NCBI GenBank assembly: GCA_905250115.1
Contig: CAJNOI010000002.1
Span: 312,094-376,093 of the forward strand
DNA length: 64,000 nt
Reading direction: 5' to 3'
Origin: Adineta steineri
Taxonomy: Eukaryota > Rotifera > Eurotatoria > Adinetida > Adinetidae
Part shown: in pieces, positions 14,901-26,912 of the stretch
Numbering within the stretch: position 1 is the first letter of the stretch
Layout: each line of letters starts with the position of its first letter
The notes under the pieces: generated by a model
Database searches by the model: none
What the model was told of the DNA's origin: nothing
The model's input: only the letters and a program-made list of their open reading frames with translations
Made by a program: the position numbers and the translations under genes

Positions 14901-17900
14901 TGATTTAGATTTTCAAGGAACAGTTGAAAATTTACAATTTGATACGTTTGTTGAACAAATAAAACAATTAATTTTTCTATGTTGGGCAGCTGCAGCTGGA
15001 AATATTAAATTACATGGACAAAATTTAACTATTAAAGAAGAAGTTAAATTAGATCGTTATACATTATTACAACAAATAAATACAAATGTTATTAATCGAA
15101 ATAATAGTAAAAATTCTTTATCAAATGATTCATCGACAGATAATAATATACAACAAACAGTACAATTTGGTATATGTGTAAAAAAAGAGTCAATTTTACC
15201 ATTAGATAGTGAAATAGCAGAAAAAATCATCGAAATTATTACATTTTGCTTTGAAAAACGACCGGAATTTATTGGTAAGTATGAATAAAAGAATTGTTCA
15301 TCGTATAATCAGGAGCATACTGGCTAGGGGGCGCATGAGGTGTTGCGCCCCCCCCCTTGCTTTTTGAACTTGACGTACTGAGATTTTACGCCCCCCTGCC
15401 TTCAACACCTCGGTATGCCCCTGCGTATAATTTATAGGAATCGATACTTTTTTTATGTATGTATTTAATTTTATGATACTCTAGATAAGATATTGAATTT
15501 AGTCTTGTCCACTGTTAGATTCTAAAGTAATAAAGTCAACAACATTCAGTATTCTAAATTCGTTATCTATCGATTAAATTGAGCACTTGAAATCTCTAAA
15601 TGAAGTACATATCTCTTGTAAATAATCATGAGTGAAGTCTTATTCATTATTCTTATTGTCTAATACAAATCAATATTAGCATCTTTATGAAAAACTATTT
15701 TATTTTTTGTTTCTAGCAACTTTTCTTATTCAATCATTTTTTGCTGATTATCTTTTGGAAATTTTAATTGGTACAACATCTCGTCAAGTTCGTCAATGTG
15801 CATTACATAATATCAATCGTTTATGTAAAATTGAAACATCAACATATGATATACGTTCAATAATACATCAAATATTATTAAAAGCTCGATTACCTTTATG
15901 GTCATCGTCAAGTAGTGGTATACGTAATTCAAATCAAAAAATTCTCACACAATCAATTGAATATTTTGATTTACGTTGTCAATTAACAGAAAATTTAACT
16001 ATTGAAAAACAAGAAATACTTAATATTAACGCAAAACAATTATTGAAAGATGAATTCACATGGTTATCAACATATACTGTATCATTAACATCAAATGAAT
16101 TACGTATAATCGATAATATTTTATTTTTGGGACATTTAAAATTTATTCGAACATTATTAACATGTGAAAATATAGACAAAAATGAATTTGGACAAGATTT
16201 TATACGTTTACTTATTGATCAATTTTTATTTCCAGCATCTAAACGTATGTCATTATCAATAGTACCATCAAATAATGAAAATGATACACATGATGATTAT
16301 GCTTGTGAACCAAAATGTTCAACAAGTGAAAGTCGACTTGCAGCGTATGATGTACTTGTTGAATTAGTTCGTCATTGTCAACAAAATTTAAAACTTGTTA
16401 TTGAAGATCTTATTGATCTTCATCATAGACCATTACTTGAAAAACAAACTGAGTGGGAAGTAAGTCTGAATATATTAATGTATATATTTTACAAAATCAA
16501 TCGATTATATTTGGTTTAGTTTATGCCGCAAGTCAATCCACGTGCATCTTGTGGATTAGTTGGGCTTCAGAATGGTATGTTTTGAAATCGGAGAATGTCG
16601 AATGAGTTTTCTATATAAATTATCATTATAAATGATGTATATGAAATCCAACGATATTTCTATTGAGCTCATAGACAAGTTTATGTATTTTATCTAAATT
16701 GAAAAACTTAATAATCATCGGAGGTAAAGTTTCGTTTATTACCAAAAATAAGTATATCGCGATGCGAAAAACAAAACATGAATAGAAAGTTATTTTTAGG
16801 ACAAAGATTGAGTCATTGTTATGTTTATTTTTCTAAGGTGGTGCAACTTGTTATATGAATTCTATTCTTCAACAATTATATATGTTACCACAAATATCCG
16901 AACATATATTAAGTGTTCATGATGATGGTGAGAATTCAAATGGAAAAGTAAATAAAACTGATGGCGAACCAAGTTTATTTTATCAACTTCAACAAGTTTT
17001 TGGTCATTTAATGGAGAGTAAATTGCAATATTATTCACCTGAATCATTATGGAAAGTATTTCGTTTATGGGGTCAAGAAATAAATGTCCGTGAACAACAA
17101 GATGCCTTCGATTTTTTTACTGCAATGACTGATCAAATTGATGAATATTTAAAAAGTATAAAACAAGAAGAAATTTTTCATAAACAATTTGAAGGAATTT
17201 TTTGTAATCAAATGATATGTACAAATGGTTGTCGTCATCGTTATGAAGGTGAAGAAAAATTTATGGCATTAAATGTTGCAGTTAAAGTTGATTCACTTAA
17301 TGAATCATTAAATCAATTTGTTAAAGGTGAAGTTCTTGATGGTACTAATGCTGTAAGTAAATTGATTTCTTATTTATATTTTAAAAAAAAATGAAATACC
17401 GTTTCTAGTATTTTTGTGCTAAATGTCAAGAAAAACGAACAACAATTAAACGATTATGTATTAAAAAATTGCCACCATTATTATGTATACAAATGAAACG
17501 TTTTGGTTTCGATTGGGAAAATAATCGTGCATTAAAATTTGATGATTATTTTAAATTTCCTTTAATACTTAATATGGAACCATATACAGTTGATGGTGTT
17601 AATAAACGTGAAAGTTTTGTTGAACAAGACAGTCCAGTTACAAGTACAGATACAAATTTAAATAATGATATATTAATTAATTCATCAAAAACAAGTACAA
17701 CAGGTAACGAAAACGTTTTATTTTATTTATGATATACGTAATCTCTTCTGTACCTGGAATGTCTCCATTCTAAGATCATCTTTATCTTTGAATAGTCACG
17801 TTCAAGTAGGAAATGACGAGTCTAAATCTTTTTTTTAAATTATTTTTAACTAATAGATAGCATTTATATTTAAATTTTTCTCTTAGATGATAAGCCATCA

Positions 17901-20023
17901 TTATCACGTACATCCTCATCATTAAATAATCCATTGAATACAATGTCAAGTATAAATTATGAATTAATTGGTATTGTTATTCATTCTGGTCAAGCAAATG
18001 CTGGTCATTATTATTCATTTATAAAAGATACACGTTGTCGTTATTCAAATAATACAAATCAATGGTATCGTTTTAATGATACATCTGTTGAAGAAATTCA
18101 ATTAACTGAACAAATGCTTGAAGAAGAATGTTTTGGTGGAACATTTCGTGTTCAAAAAGATAATCATAATAATTCAAATGAAGAACGTACACGTTTTTGG
18201 AATGCATACATACTTATATATCAATGTATTGAACCATCAAAATTACTTCCACCACCATCAAATTTTAATCGTTTATCATCACGTAATCATCATATATCAC
18301 GACGAAATCAACGTGATTCATTATCACAATTAGCTGATTTAGTTGTTCAAAGTGAACATAATGATTTATTTCAAATAAAAAAATCTTTAATACCATCACG
18401 TGTTCTAGCGTGTGTTAAAGATGAAAATTTAGAATTTTTAAAAAATCGTGACACATATTGTGAAGATTATTTTCGATTTATATATAATTTATCAAATATA
18501 TGTTTTGATGAAATTATTTATGAAACTAATAATATTCAATCAACTAATATGAATATTTCATCGTATAAATTATGTACAAAATTAGCATTAAATTTTCTAT
18601 TTAATACACATCTTCGTACACATCGTCGTCTACGTAAAAATACATTGGATGATTGGGTACAATTATTATCACGTCTTTTTCAAAAAAATTCATTATCATG
18701 TAAAATTTTTTATGATTTATTATTTGAAAATGAAGAAAATCGTTTAAAATTATATTTACTTGATTGTCCTATTTATGAAATACGACAAATATTTGAACGA
18801 ATATGTGAAAATATTTTACAATCAAGTTATATACATGATGATCAAATGAAAAATATTGAATTATTTATTGAACAATTAATAATCTTGTTAGATAAATCTG
18901 TTGTTGAACAAATTAAACATTCACAAGCTTATTTTGAATTAATCTATAGTTATGCTAATATGAATCAAATATCTATTGAATATCTAATAAAATTAAATAC
19001 ATTTCCACGTTTAATGAAATTTCTATTAGGTGATTATATTGATAATAGACGATGGAATTCAGGACAAGCTAAAGAATTTGGTATTATACATGAAATTATT
19101 TCTATAATAACTTTACATGTTTATTCAATGAATAAAAATTCTTCAGCTGAATATTTAGAAATACAAAATGAAATTAATATTTATACATCTGGACAATGGA
19201 CAAATAGATATTTAAAAGAAATATGTTATGCATTTCAAGAAGTATCTACAACACAATTAGTACAAACTTTAAAATTAATGGAAACATTAGCGAAAGATAA
19301 TGAACAATTTTCTGAACAACTTATTAGAAATATTTTATTATCAATTAGTCAAGCTCATACAAATGATTTGAAATCATTATTTAAATTACTTAATAATATA
19401 TTAGTAAGTTTAATTTCATTTTTCATTAGTTTTATTTCATGAAATATTTTTCTTATTTTAGTTAATTGAAGATTCATTTCAAACAAAACGTCTTCAGTTA
19501 GCATTCGAAGGAAACAGTGAACTTAATACTAAGGATAGTTCACAAAATTTCAATGGACTTTATTCACTTATTCAAACAAGTATTGAAACAGAACAACGAC
19601 GTGCTTATCAAACAGTCAAATTTCTTATTACACTATCTAATAAGTAAATATAAAATCTATATTTGTATAATGAAAAAAATTTATTTCTAATTTTTTTCTT
19701 CTAGGAACAGTGTTTGTAGAGAGTATTTTTCTTCAACTGCTACTCAATGGGAAGCTGCTATTAATTGGCTAAAACAACAAATGCAAACATCATGGCAATT
19801 GTCACCATCACAAAATATATCAAATGAAGATAATGATGCACGTTCATTTCAACGTACGCGTAGTGCACAATTTACTTTAGAACAAGCGCAATCTCTTCTT
19901 CAACTAAAAACAGCAATACCTAGTGGAAATATTCATAATGATTCATTAGCAAATGAATCAATGGAATCAACTGATAATCATAGTCAATCATTATCCCAAT
20001 TGGCATGTATCGAAACTGAGTAA
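8948..20023 (+). CDS. USP24: Ubiquitin carboxyl-terminal hydrolase 24 orthologue (USP24)
   Basis: A cysteine protease of the USP (C19) family that removes ubiquitin from proteins. I trace 21 exons: 8948-9051, 9122-9401, 9632-9776, 10790-10873, 10896-10963, 11028-11404, 11453-11593, 11649-11807, 11856-11976, 12027-12130, 12192-12299, 12358-13090, 13147-13247, 13303-15274, 15717-16459, 16520-16574, 16838-17352, 17409-17703, 17887-19403, 19462-19643 and 19705-20023. Total length is about 2,700 residues, close to vertebrate USP24 (about 2,620). A UBA domain sits near residues 50-95 (SLISMGF), as in USP24 and unlike USP34 or USP9X, followed by a polyQ run. A long helical region precedes the catalytic domain. 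The Cys box is split by an intron: GLVGLQNG ends at 16574 and GATCYMNS resumes at 16838, putting the nucleophile near residue 1,770. The His box AGHYYSF is near 18000 and the third triad residue is in [17 protein letters not shown] and NMEPYTV match USP24 closely. The start is chosen because frame and exon phase continue cleanly into the UBA. Confidence 0.93.
10371..10545. repeat. GC-richer repeat-like insert in a USP24 intron (uncertain)
   Basis: Within the AT-rich intron 9777-10789 is a block of different composition with several short palindromes. Examples are TTTCCC-TTTCT-GGGAAA near 10418 and AATTCTCCAGAATT near 10445. A G-run with GGGGGCGCA near 10483 resembles a motif in the hAT-like element at 15310. 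It may be a decayed mobile element. I found no convincing terminal repeats or target duplication. Confidence 0.3.
15302..15431. mobile_element. hAT-type MITE (114 bp) with 8-bp target site duplication
   Basis: The element spans 15310-15423 inside the intron after the long USP24 exon. Identical 8-bp direct repeats CGTATAAT flank it at 15302-15309 and 15424-15431. The ends are inverted repeats: CAGGAGCATACTGG on the left and CAGGGGCATACCGA reading in from the right. Ends starting CAGRG with an 8-bp duplication are typical of the hAT superfamily. The inside is GC-rich, unlike the surroundings. It has further inverted pairs (GAGGTGTTG with CAACACCTC, and GGGGGCG with CGCCCCC), so the whole element can fold on itself. 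There is no coding capacity, so it must depend on a transposase elsewhere. Confidence 0.85.
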
Positions 20024-22735
20024 TTCATGCATATCCTATTGTAAACAAGAGAACTTTTTGGTGTATTTTTTGTGTATGAGCATGAATATTGAGAACTATT
20101 TTCTTTTTATGTACTCTTGATATAAACTTTGTGATGCTCATTTCTTTTTCTATTTGTTGATTGAGAACAACCGATACTTTGATTCTTCTTCCTTTTTTCT
20201 ATTATTTTTTTTGTGTTATCTACATTATTTTTCGTATTAAACAGGCAAGAATAAAACAATGGAGTGCGCATCTGTGCTTTACGTACTCCAACTTGATATT
20301 AGATACAGACGAGTTTCTTTCTTGTGTAAAAAGAAATAAACACAAACGGATCAGTTTGTATAAAGAGAAAGATAAAAGTAACAAAATCAGTTTTACAAAA
20401 AAAATAAATAGTATATTTATATAGATACCTCTTTCTAAGAAAACAATATAAAAAAATATTTTCAATGAATTATTTAATTATGCATTAAAATTCTACTAAC
20501 GCAAACTCTATTTCTATATAACATTATTTATCATAAGGAGATTACAATCTTTCAGTATCAACTTTACTGTAGTAAATCTTCAGTAAAAAATGTACCGGAG
20601 AGCGAATTAGTATCACTAAAAGAATATGGATATAAATATTTTAATCAACTATGTATGTTATTTCGAATATGTTATATGACTGAGAGAATGTAATTTATTT
20701 TACTCAAAGATTAAAGTTCGTTAAAAGATTATTGTTTTAGAAACTGTCTGTGTAAACAATCTTCTTCTATCTACTAACAATAATGAATTCCGTTATTGTA
20801 CCCTTTTTCAATATTATTTTGCGTAAGACTAACAATTACGTTATATACTTATTGTTTTTCTATTGATAATTGATCAAAAAATATGTATGTCCTGAAGAAC
20901 TGAAAATGAATACAGATGTTAACATAAGTTCAACACATAAATTACATAAAGGCAAAACGTTTGTAGTATAATTAAATAGTTAATCATACATTTACGTTAA
21001 AAATATCAATAGTAACAAGCAATTTGATGATTCCTTTCGAAATTTGATACTAAAAACATCATCAATCAATCAATCATTAATAATGATGAATAGTTTGTAC
21101 CTCGGTTTTTTCTTTTTCTTTTTCTTTTTTATTGATTTAAGCCGATCAAATAAACAATGATCTGACAAATACCAATAGATATTCATTCTTCGATATCCAT
21201 CTTTAACAGAATAATAAGAGAGATGATCGATGTTCCGCTTTACAGACATATAAAAAAAACAAGTGTTCGATGATAGATTGATCGATAGTTAACAAACGTT
21301 TCTTTTTTTTAGTACAACTGATGGGGCCATCAAAAGAAAGAGAGCGAAATAAAAACAACAGCCATAGATAGCATATCCAAATAGAAATGATTTGTTCTCT
21401 GTGTGAGTTCTTTTACAAATTCGAAACAATAAAAATAAAAATAATGAACCGTTGTCTAGATCGAATAGATATAAATTATTCACATACTAAATCTATTGAG
21501 AATAGAAAAAGAGAAGTCTATATATGAATTGCATACTAATGAAAAAAAAGAAGAATATTATCACCTCTTTTTATTAATTTGTGAGATTAAATACAACTAA
21601 TATAAAATATGTAGCACAGATTGTAATCTATTCATCAAACTAGTATTCATAACACTACGTTGACAATCATATCTGTTTTGAATTGAGATTATCATAGTAA
21701 ATGAAACATCCAATCATAATATGTTTATGCTTTGTCAACAATTATTATTCATGAAACATCTCGACTTCTTTAATTTGACAAGAGAAGGTTGTGCTTTTTT
21801 TTTTGTTAAAATATATCTTATGTCATTGAACATGGAAGATTTTCTTACGTTTCGTTACCAATAATAATATTATAATATTTTTTAGGGTTGATTAAAAGAC
21901 AGAAAAAAACGACGATGATACGTTGAAATTTATTCTTCCTTAGAGACTAATACATGTAATATAATTCGATTAGTATTGTGTGTAAACTTGAAGCATATGA
22001 AATTGAAAGTCAATATGAAAGGATATGTTACCTACTAATAACAATACCACCAATTCTCTCACTTTGTGAATATGCCTATTTGTACGATATAATCACATAT
22101 ACCTTTGTTTAAATCCTTCTTACTTGTCATTTAAATGAACAAATATATTCTGATCAAATTTCTTTTACTAAGAAGAGTTTTCGACACGTGCATACTATCC
22201 AATGATATTTTTTCATATCATTCTATGTTGATTATTAACATAAAATTTGTTAGATCTAGCATAGTCATGTCAATCATGAAGAAGCAGGCCTGTTTTTTTA
22301 ATCCCTATGGAATGTACAAAGAAGAAAAAGGCCTGAATATATTTTTTCTCTCTTAATACATTCTTCACTTGCTGAATTTATTTGTATGATAAATTCTCGG
22401 CATCTGTGAACGTCTAGTGATAATGCCTTATATCTGTACGATGGAAGAAGAGAGAGAGAGAGAGAGGATAGGATAGGATAGGATAAATCTATTTTTCTTT
22501 TCTTTTGTTTGCATACGGCATCCGAATGATTCTCTTCACTATATATTTCAAACAAACTTGTACACACAAATAAACGCTACCCGTATAGGCAGGCCGATTC
22601 ATTCTTTTTTTTTCAGGCTATGATTCTCTCTCATTCTCTTCCTTCTCTTATTTTCTATCTTATTGTAAAGAGAAGATGTAGAAAAACGATGAAGTCATTC
22701 TTCGTATATCATTATTCGACATCGGTCATTCTATT
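20024..22735. other. Intergenic region, no gene seen
   Basis: About 2.7 kb lies between the 3' end of USP24 and the 3' end of the glycosyltransferase-like gene. The first few hundred bases are likely USP24 3' UTR. The rest is AT-rich with short microsatellites, including GA repeats followed by GGATA repeats at about 22448-22485. No conserved open frame or RNA fold is evident. Confidence 0.5.
22448..22485. repeat. GA then GGATA microsatellite
   Basis: A run of GA dinucleotides passes directly into four tandem GGATA pentamers. It lies in noncoding DNA upstream of the convergent gene end. Confidence 0.8.
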
Positions 22736-23886
22736 TTAGATTCGTTGATTTCTATTTCCATTTAATACACATTTNNNNNNNNNNTTTGGTCGACAAGCTG
22801 GTGGACAAATTTCTGGTGATCCAATGGGATCAGTATCTGTTGCATTATAACAACACGGTCTAATACATCCAAGATAACAATTACCTCTTGGTCGTTCAGT
22901 CGGAAATGGTCGACTACCACGGTATTGTCGACAAAAATAACTATCAAACATCAATGCTTTGCTTCTAACTTTCTCCCAAACATGTTGACCAAGAAAGTCT
23001 TGATCACCTGAACCATTGTATTTTCTAGCTATTGATGGTACAAGTAATGGAAAGAAAATATCGAATAATTTACGACGAGCACGACCAGGAGCTGCACCCC
23101 AAAGACCACCTAATATAGATATACCATGTTGTTTATGATCACGTAAGATATGAAAGATTTTTTTTTCATGTTCATCAGATAACCATATATTAATAGTTTC
23201 AGTTTCACGTTTAACCATTGGTGAATCGACATCACGTGAAAGAAAATAATCAACGAATGGATCAAGTACTGGTGTAAAACGCCACATTTTACCTGGTAAA
23301 TAGTCGAGCAGTTTTGCACCAAAAACGGGTAATGAATGCATATCACATATATCAACATTTGGTAAACTATAAAGAAATTTTTTTTGTGATTGAGTACTAC
23401 CAGCAAAGTCAACATAGATACGTATAATCCATGATGGAAGAAGCACTTTAATTTCATTAACTAGTGGTTCTAAAAATGGAAATATACTCGTGTTCCATGA
23501 AAACATTGGATTATCAGTAAACTTTGATGTTGATCCATAGATTGAAAAAGCAATTATTTTTTGATTTGGTCCACGAGCAGTCGATTGTTTACTACATAAG
23601 GATTCATTCAATTGAGCAAAATTTTCATAAGTATAAACCGATTCTAGTTAAGAAAAAATTAAATATAACCATGCCATATTTTATTATAGCTATATGTAAT
23701 ACCTGTTTTTATAGGATCAATAAGCTTTGTTGTAGGTTCAGGAGGCTTAGTTGCAGATTCGGAAGACCCATTTGTAAATAATAAACGATTAATAAATATA
23801 ACTGTTAATACCGCTACAGTGAAGAACACGTTTATTAGAGAAATACATCTTCGCCCAAATATACGACGAGTAGGACGCCCAATCAT
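22736..23886 (-). CDS. Type II membrane glycosyltransferase-like protein
   Basis: Probably a Golgi sugar transferase. Exons are 23703-23886 and 22736-23643, joined by a 59-bp GT-AG intron with the frame kept. The product has about 363 residues. A single hydrophobic anchor lies near residues 17-36 after a basic N-terminus, the layout of a type II Golgi enzyme. A Ser/Pro/Thr stem follows, then a luminal domain. The luminal domain has an SRDVDSP motif, which can serve as the metal-binding DXD, then FHILRDHKQHG and ILGGLWGA. These are features I associate with uncharacterised GT-A-like proteins; the substrate is unknown. The Cys-rich tail (RPRGNCYLGCIRPCCYN) suggests disulphides. A 10-N gap at 22775-22784 interrupts the last residues, so the final 12 codons and the stop at 22736 are unsure. 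Confidence 0.65.
22775..22784. other. Assembly gap (10 N)
   Basis: Ten undetermined bases near the 3' end of the glycosyltransferase-like coding region. A fixed run of 10 N probably marks a gap of unknown true length, so the downstream reading frame is not assured. Confidence 0.95.
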
Positions 23887-26800
23887 TTTCTTACCATATT
23901 TCGTGTTATCATTGACGTAGTCTCAATGGACAATGTTGAGAGGAAAGTATTGAAGCGTGACTGTTTAAATTGAAGGCTCTCATCGATATACTTATAATTA
24001 CTCTTTACTTTGCAACTAAAACGTACATCGCATTTCACGATGAATATTACACAGAAAAAATGTATTTTTTGACTTTAAACGTTGTAAACTTGAAAGCAAG
24101 TTTTCTTATTATAAATATATTCAGTATATTATTTAGAAAAAAGATTATATCGTTATGATGAGTACGTTTTCAAAGTAAGTTATATTTCAATAGTTGAAGT
24201 GATATTTTTTTGATATGTCAAGTTTGAAATAATAAATCTTCTTTCGTATATATATATATGTACATATAACTGTGCTTAATAAATAATAATATTCATTTTA
24301 TCAAATTGAAACTATAAATTCGTATTTTTCTATCATTATTGAATATTTCAATGTTGAAAAACGTAACACTTAATAATTTATCTAGTGAAAGTCATTCATA
24401 TTTGTAAATACGATCTTGATTAATCAAAAAAATAGTTTTTTGAAATTCATAAACTTATTCTTTCTCAATATTCACTTCATAAACATTAATAACTACATTG
24501 AAACCATATCTTTTCATATGTTGCATATTATTTAGCATATTAATCTAGAAACCATCTAATTAGAGACAGGTTATGCTAATTTTAACTATTGTAGCATTAT
24601 ATTTCACTTCCTTTTTTTTATAATATTATTAACCATGTCTATACACCCATCTTGTTCTTTCTCTCTATCTCTTTATATGATCAAAAAAAGAAATGTAAGT
24701 ATAATGAAAAGTTGCAACTACAATAATGATATAGTTTGATAAATATCGTCACTAGAGATAACATTATAATTATACTTCCAATTTATTACAACAATCAAAA
24801 GTACTTATGATCTTTGTTTTAAGAAGAATAGATTTACTGTATTTTTTTGTGGATTATAATTTTTATCATACGCTCTATTGTTTCGTATAAATGGTCATAT
24901 ATAAAATATAAATAATCGACGAATTTATAGCTATCGTGATGTGTAGCGTTTGATTTATTTCGATTGATACAGAGATACTAGAGTAGTAACTTTATATGTG
25001 AAATCAAAAGGAATAGAAGCGTTAAAATTCTTCCAGACTTAAAGCCATTTTCATAATGATAAGAAGAAAGGTTTATATATTAAATGCTAGTCTGTAATAT
25101 AATGCTATATTAAGTAGTATTAGTGAACAGTGAGTAACGTTTTTCAAGAAATTTGTTCTTAAGCAGTTAAACGGATCGACGACAGTTTTAATGTTATTAA
25201 TAGTATCGATAAACAAATGTAATTAGTTTAAGAATAAGAAAGCTTATATAGATTTTGCTTGTAGATAATGACATTAGGTTATCAAAAGAATAACTTCGAT
25301 AAAGTGTTCTTATGTACACCTATTTAGTTATAAATTCAAATAGAATATTCCGTAATAGAAGTGGTATTATTTCATTTATTTTAAAAATATATAAATTAAA
25401 CGAAAACAAAGTTAGTGATTTTATTGTTTATCCACGTAAATAGATATAGTTATAATTGTTTAAACGACTGACAGAATCTAAATTATAACTAACCAGTTGT
25501 CGGTCAAAATCGATTCAAGAAATAATTGACAATGACAGTATATAATACAAACTATTATACACCTACACACATTCTAGCACAAAGAATAGAAAATGACTTT
25601 TCTTGACATATTATAAATGTATATACGAATTGCACCCACCAACCAACTGACCCTACTTACAAATGTCACAAAAATACTAAATATTACTTATTTATCTATC
25701 TATATGAAATGTTTTTATCAGTCTAGAGAATTTCTATTATTTTATCTGGAAAAAAAACTAATATTTTTTTCAAATGGATATATAATTTAAATACATATGA
25801 ATAAATAATTGTTTTTTTTTCGAGAAGAAGAATGATATTAATTTATAATGAGTTATTTTTTTTTATAGGTTAATATATATTAGGTATACATTAAAATTAA
25901 GATTAAAGATTGATCTTTTACTTTGTCTACATCTTGAAAAGTCATAACTAATAACATCAATTTAGTTAATAGATAAAGAATTGAATTATTACCAACAGAA
26001 TTAATCAAATACCCAAATATCATCTGCTTATCAATATGACCTTCAGTACAAGGCCCAAAATAAAAAAACAGATTCACCTTTATCTCTATATGTTATTCCA
26101 AATGAGAATAAAATCGAATTTGTCTATGAGAATATGTATATTTATTCGACGACTTGTTACTTAACTATCTGTTTCTATCATTACAAGGAACTTGTCAACA
26201 CCTATGCTAGTATAATTTTCTGACCATGAACGTATAAACAAAGGATCGATGACAAGAAACAAAGAAAAAGATAAATTGATTTATTCAAGATGTATCATAG
26301 TATCCGAATGAGATAATTGATTAAATAATTTGTATAATAAACATTATATATATTTCTATCATTTTCTTTTTTTTTTTTTTCAATTGTTTGAATATCTATG
26401 AATAATAGATGAATACAGATCTATAGAATAGAAGAACTCTGTTAATGATTTTCTATTATAGAAGAATTCGTATAATACTTATCTATATCTTATTTTAGAA
26501 TAATAAAAATCTTTTTTTTTCAATAGGTTTAATAAGAAGAATTTTGTTAAGTAATTTATAAATAAAATCTTATTTTATTCATTAAAATAAAAACAGTCGT
26601 CGAAAGATGACGCTATATGTCAATGATTTATTTTGTTGATCACAACATCAGCACATAATTATGGCGGTCGAACCAACCAACCGGAGATATGTCAAAACGC
26701 GTCAACAACATTTACTATAGATTTGTATAGCATTAGTTAGATTGTCTATATTGAATATAAATAGTTTGTATTATTTAATCTTTATTAAAAAACATTATTT

Positions 26801-26912
26801 TACATGAATAATATGATCATTTGTAGATCTATTAATGACAATGATTGATGGAATTCAGCCATCTTTATCATGGTCAAATAAACGAAATATATTTATAAAT
26901 ATTATTTCATAA
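23887..26912. other. Intergenic region, divergent promoters
   Basis: About 3 kb lies between the divergent glycosyltransferase-like and PLC-beta genes. It is almost uniformly AT-rich, with poly-T tracts. No coding frame with conserved residues, no tRNA-like fold and no clear repeat is visible. It should hold the upstream control sequences of both genes. Confidence 0.5.
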
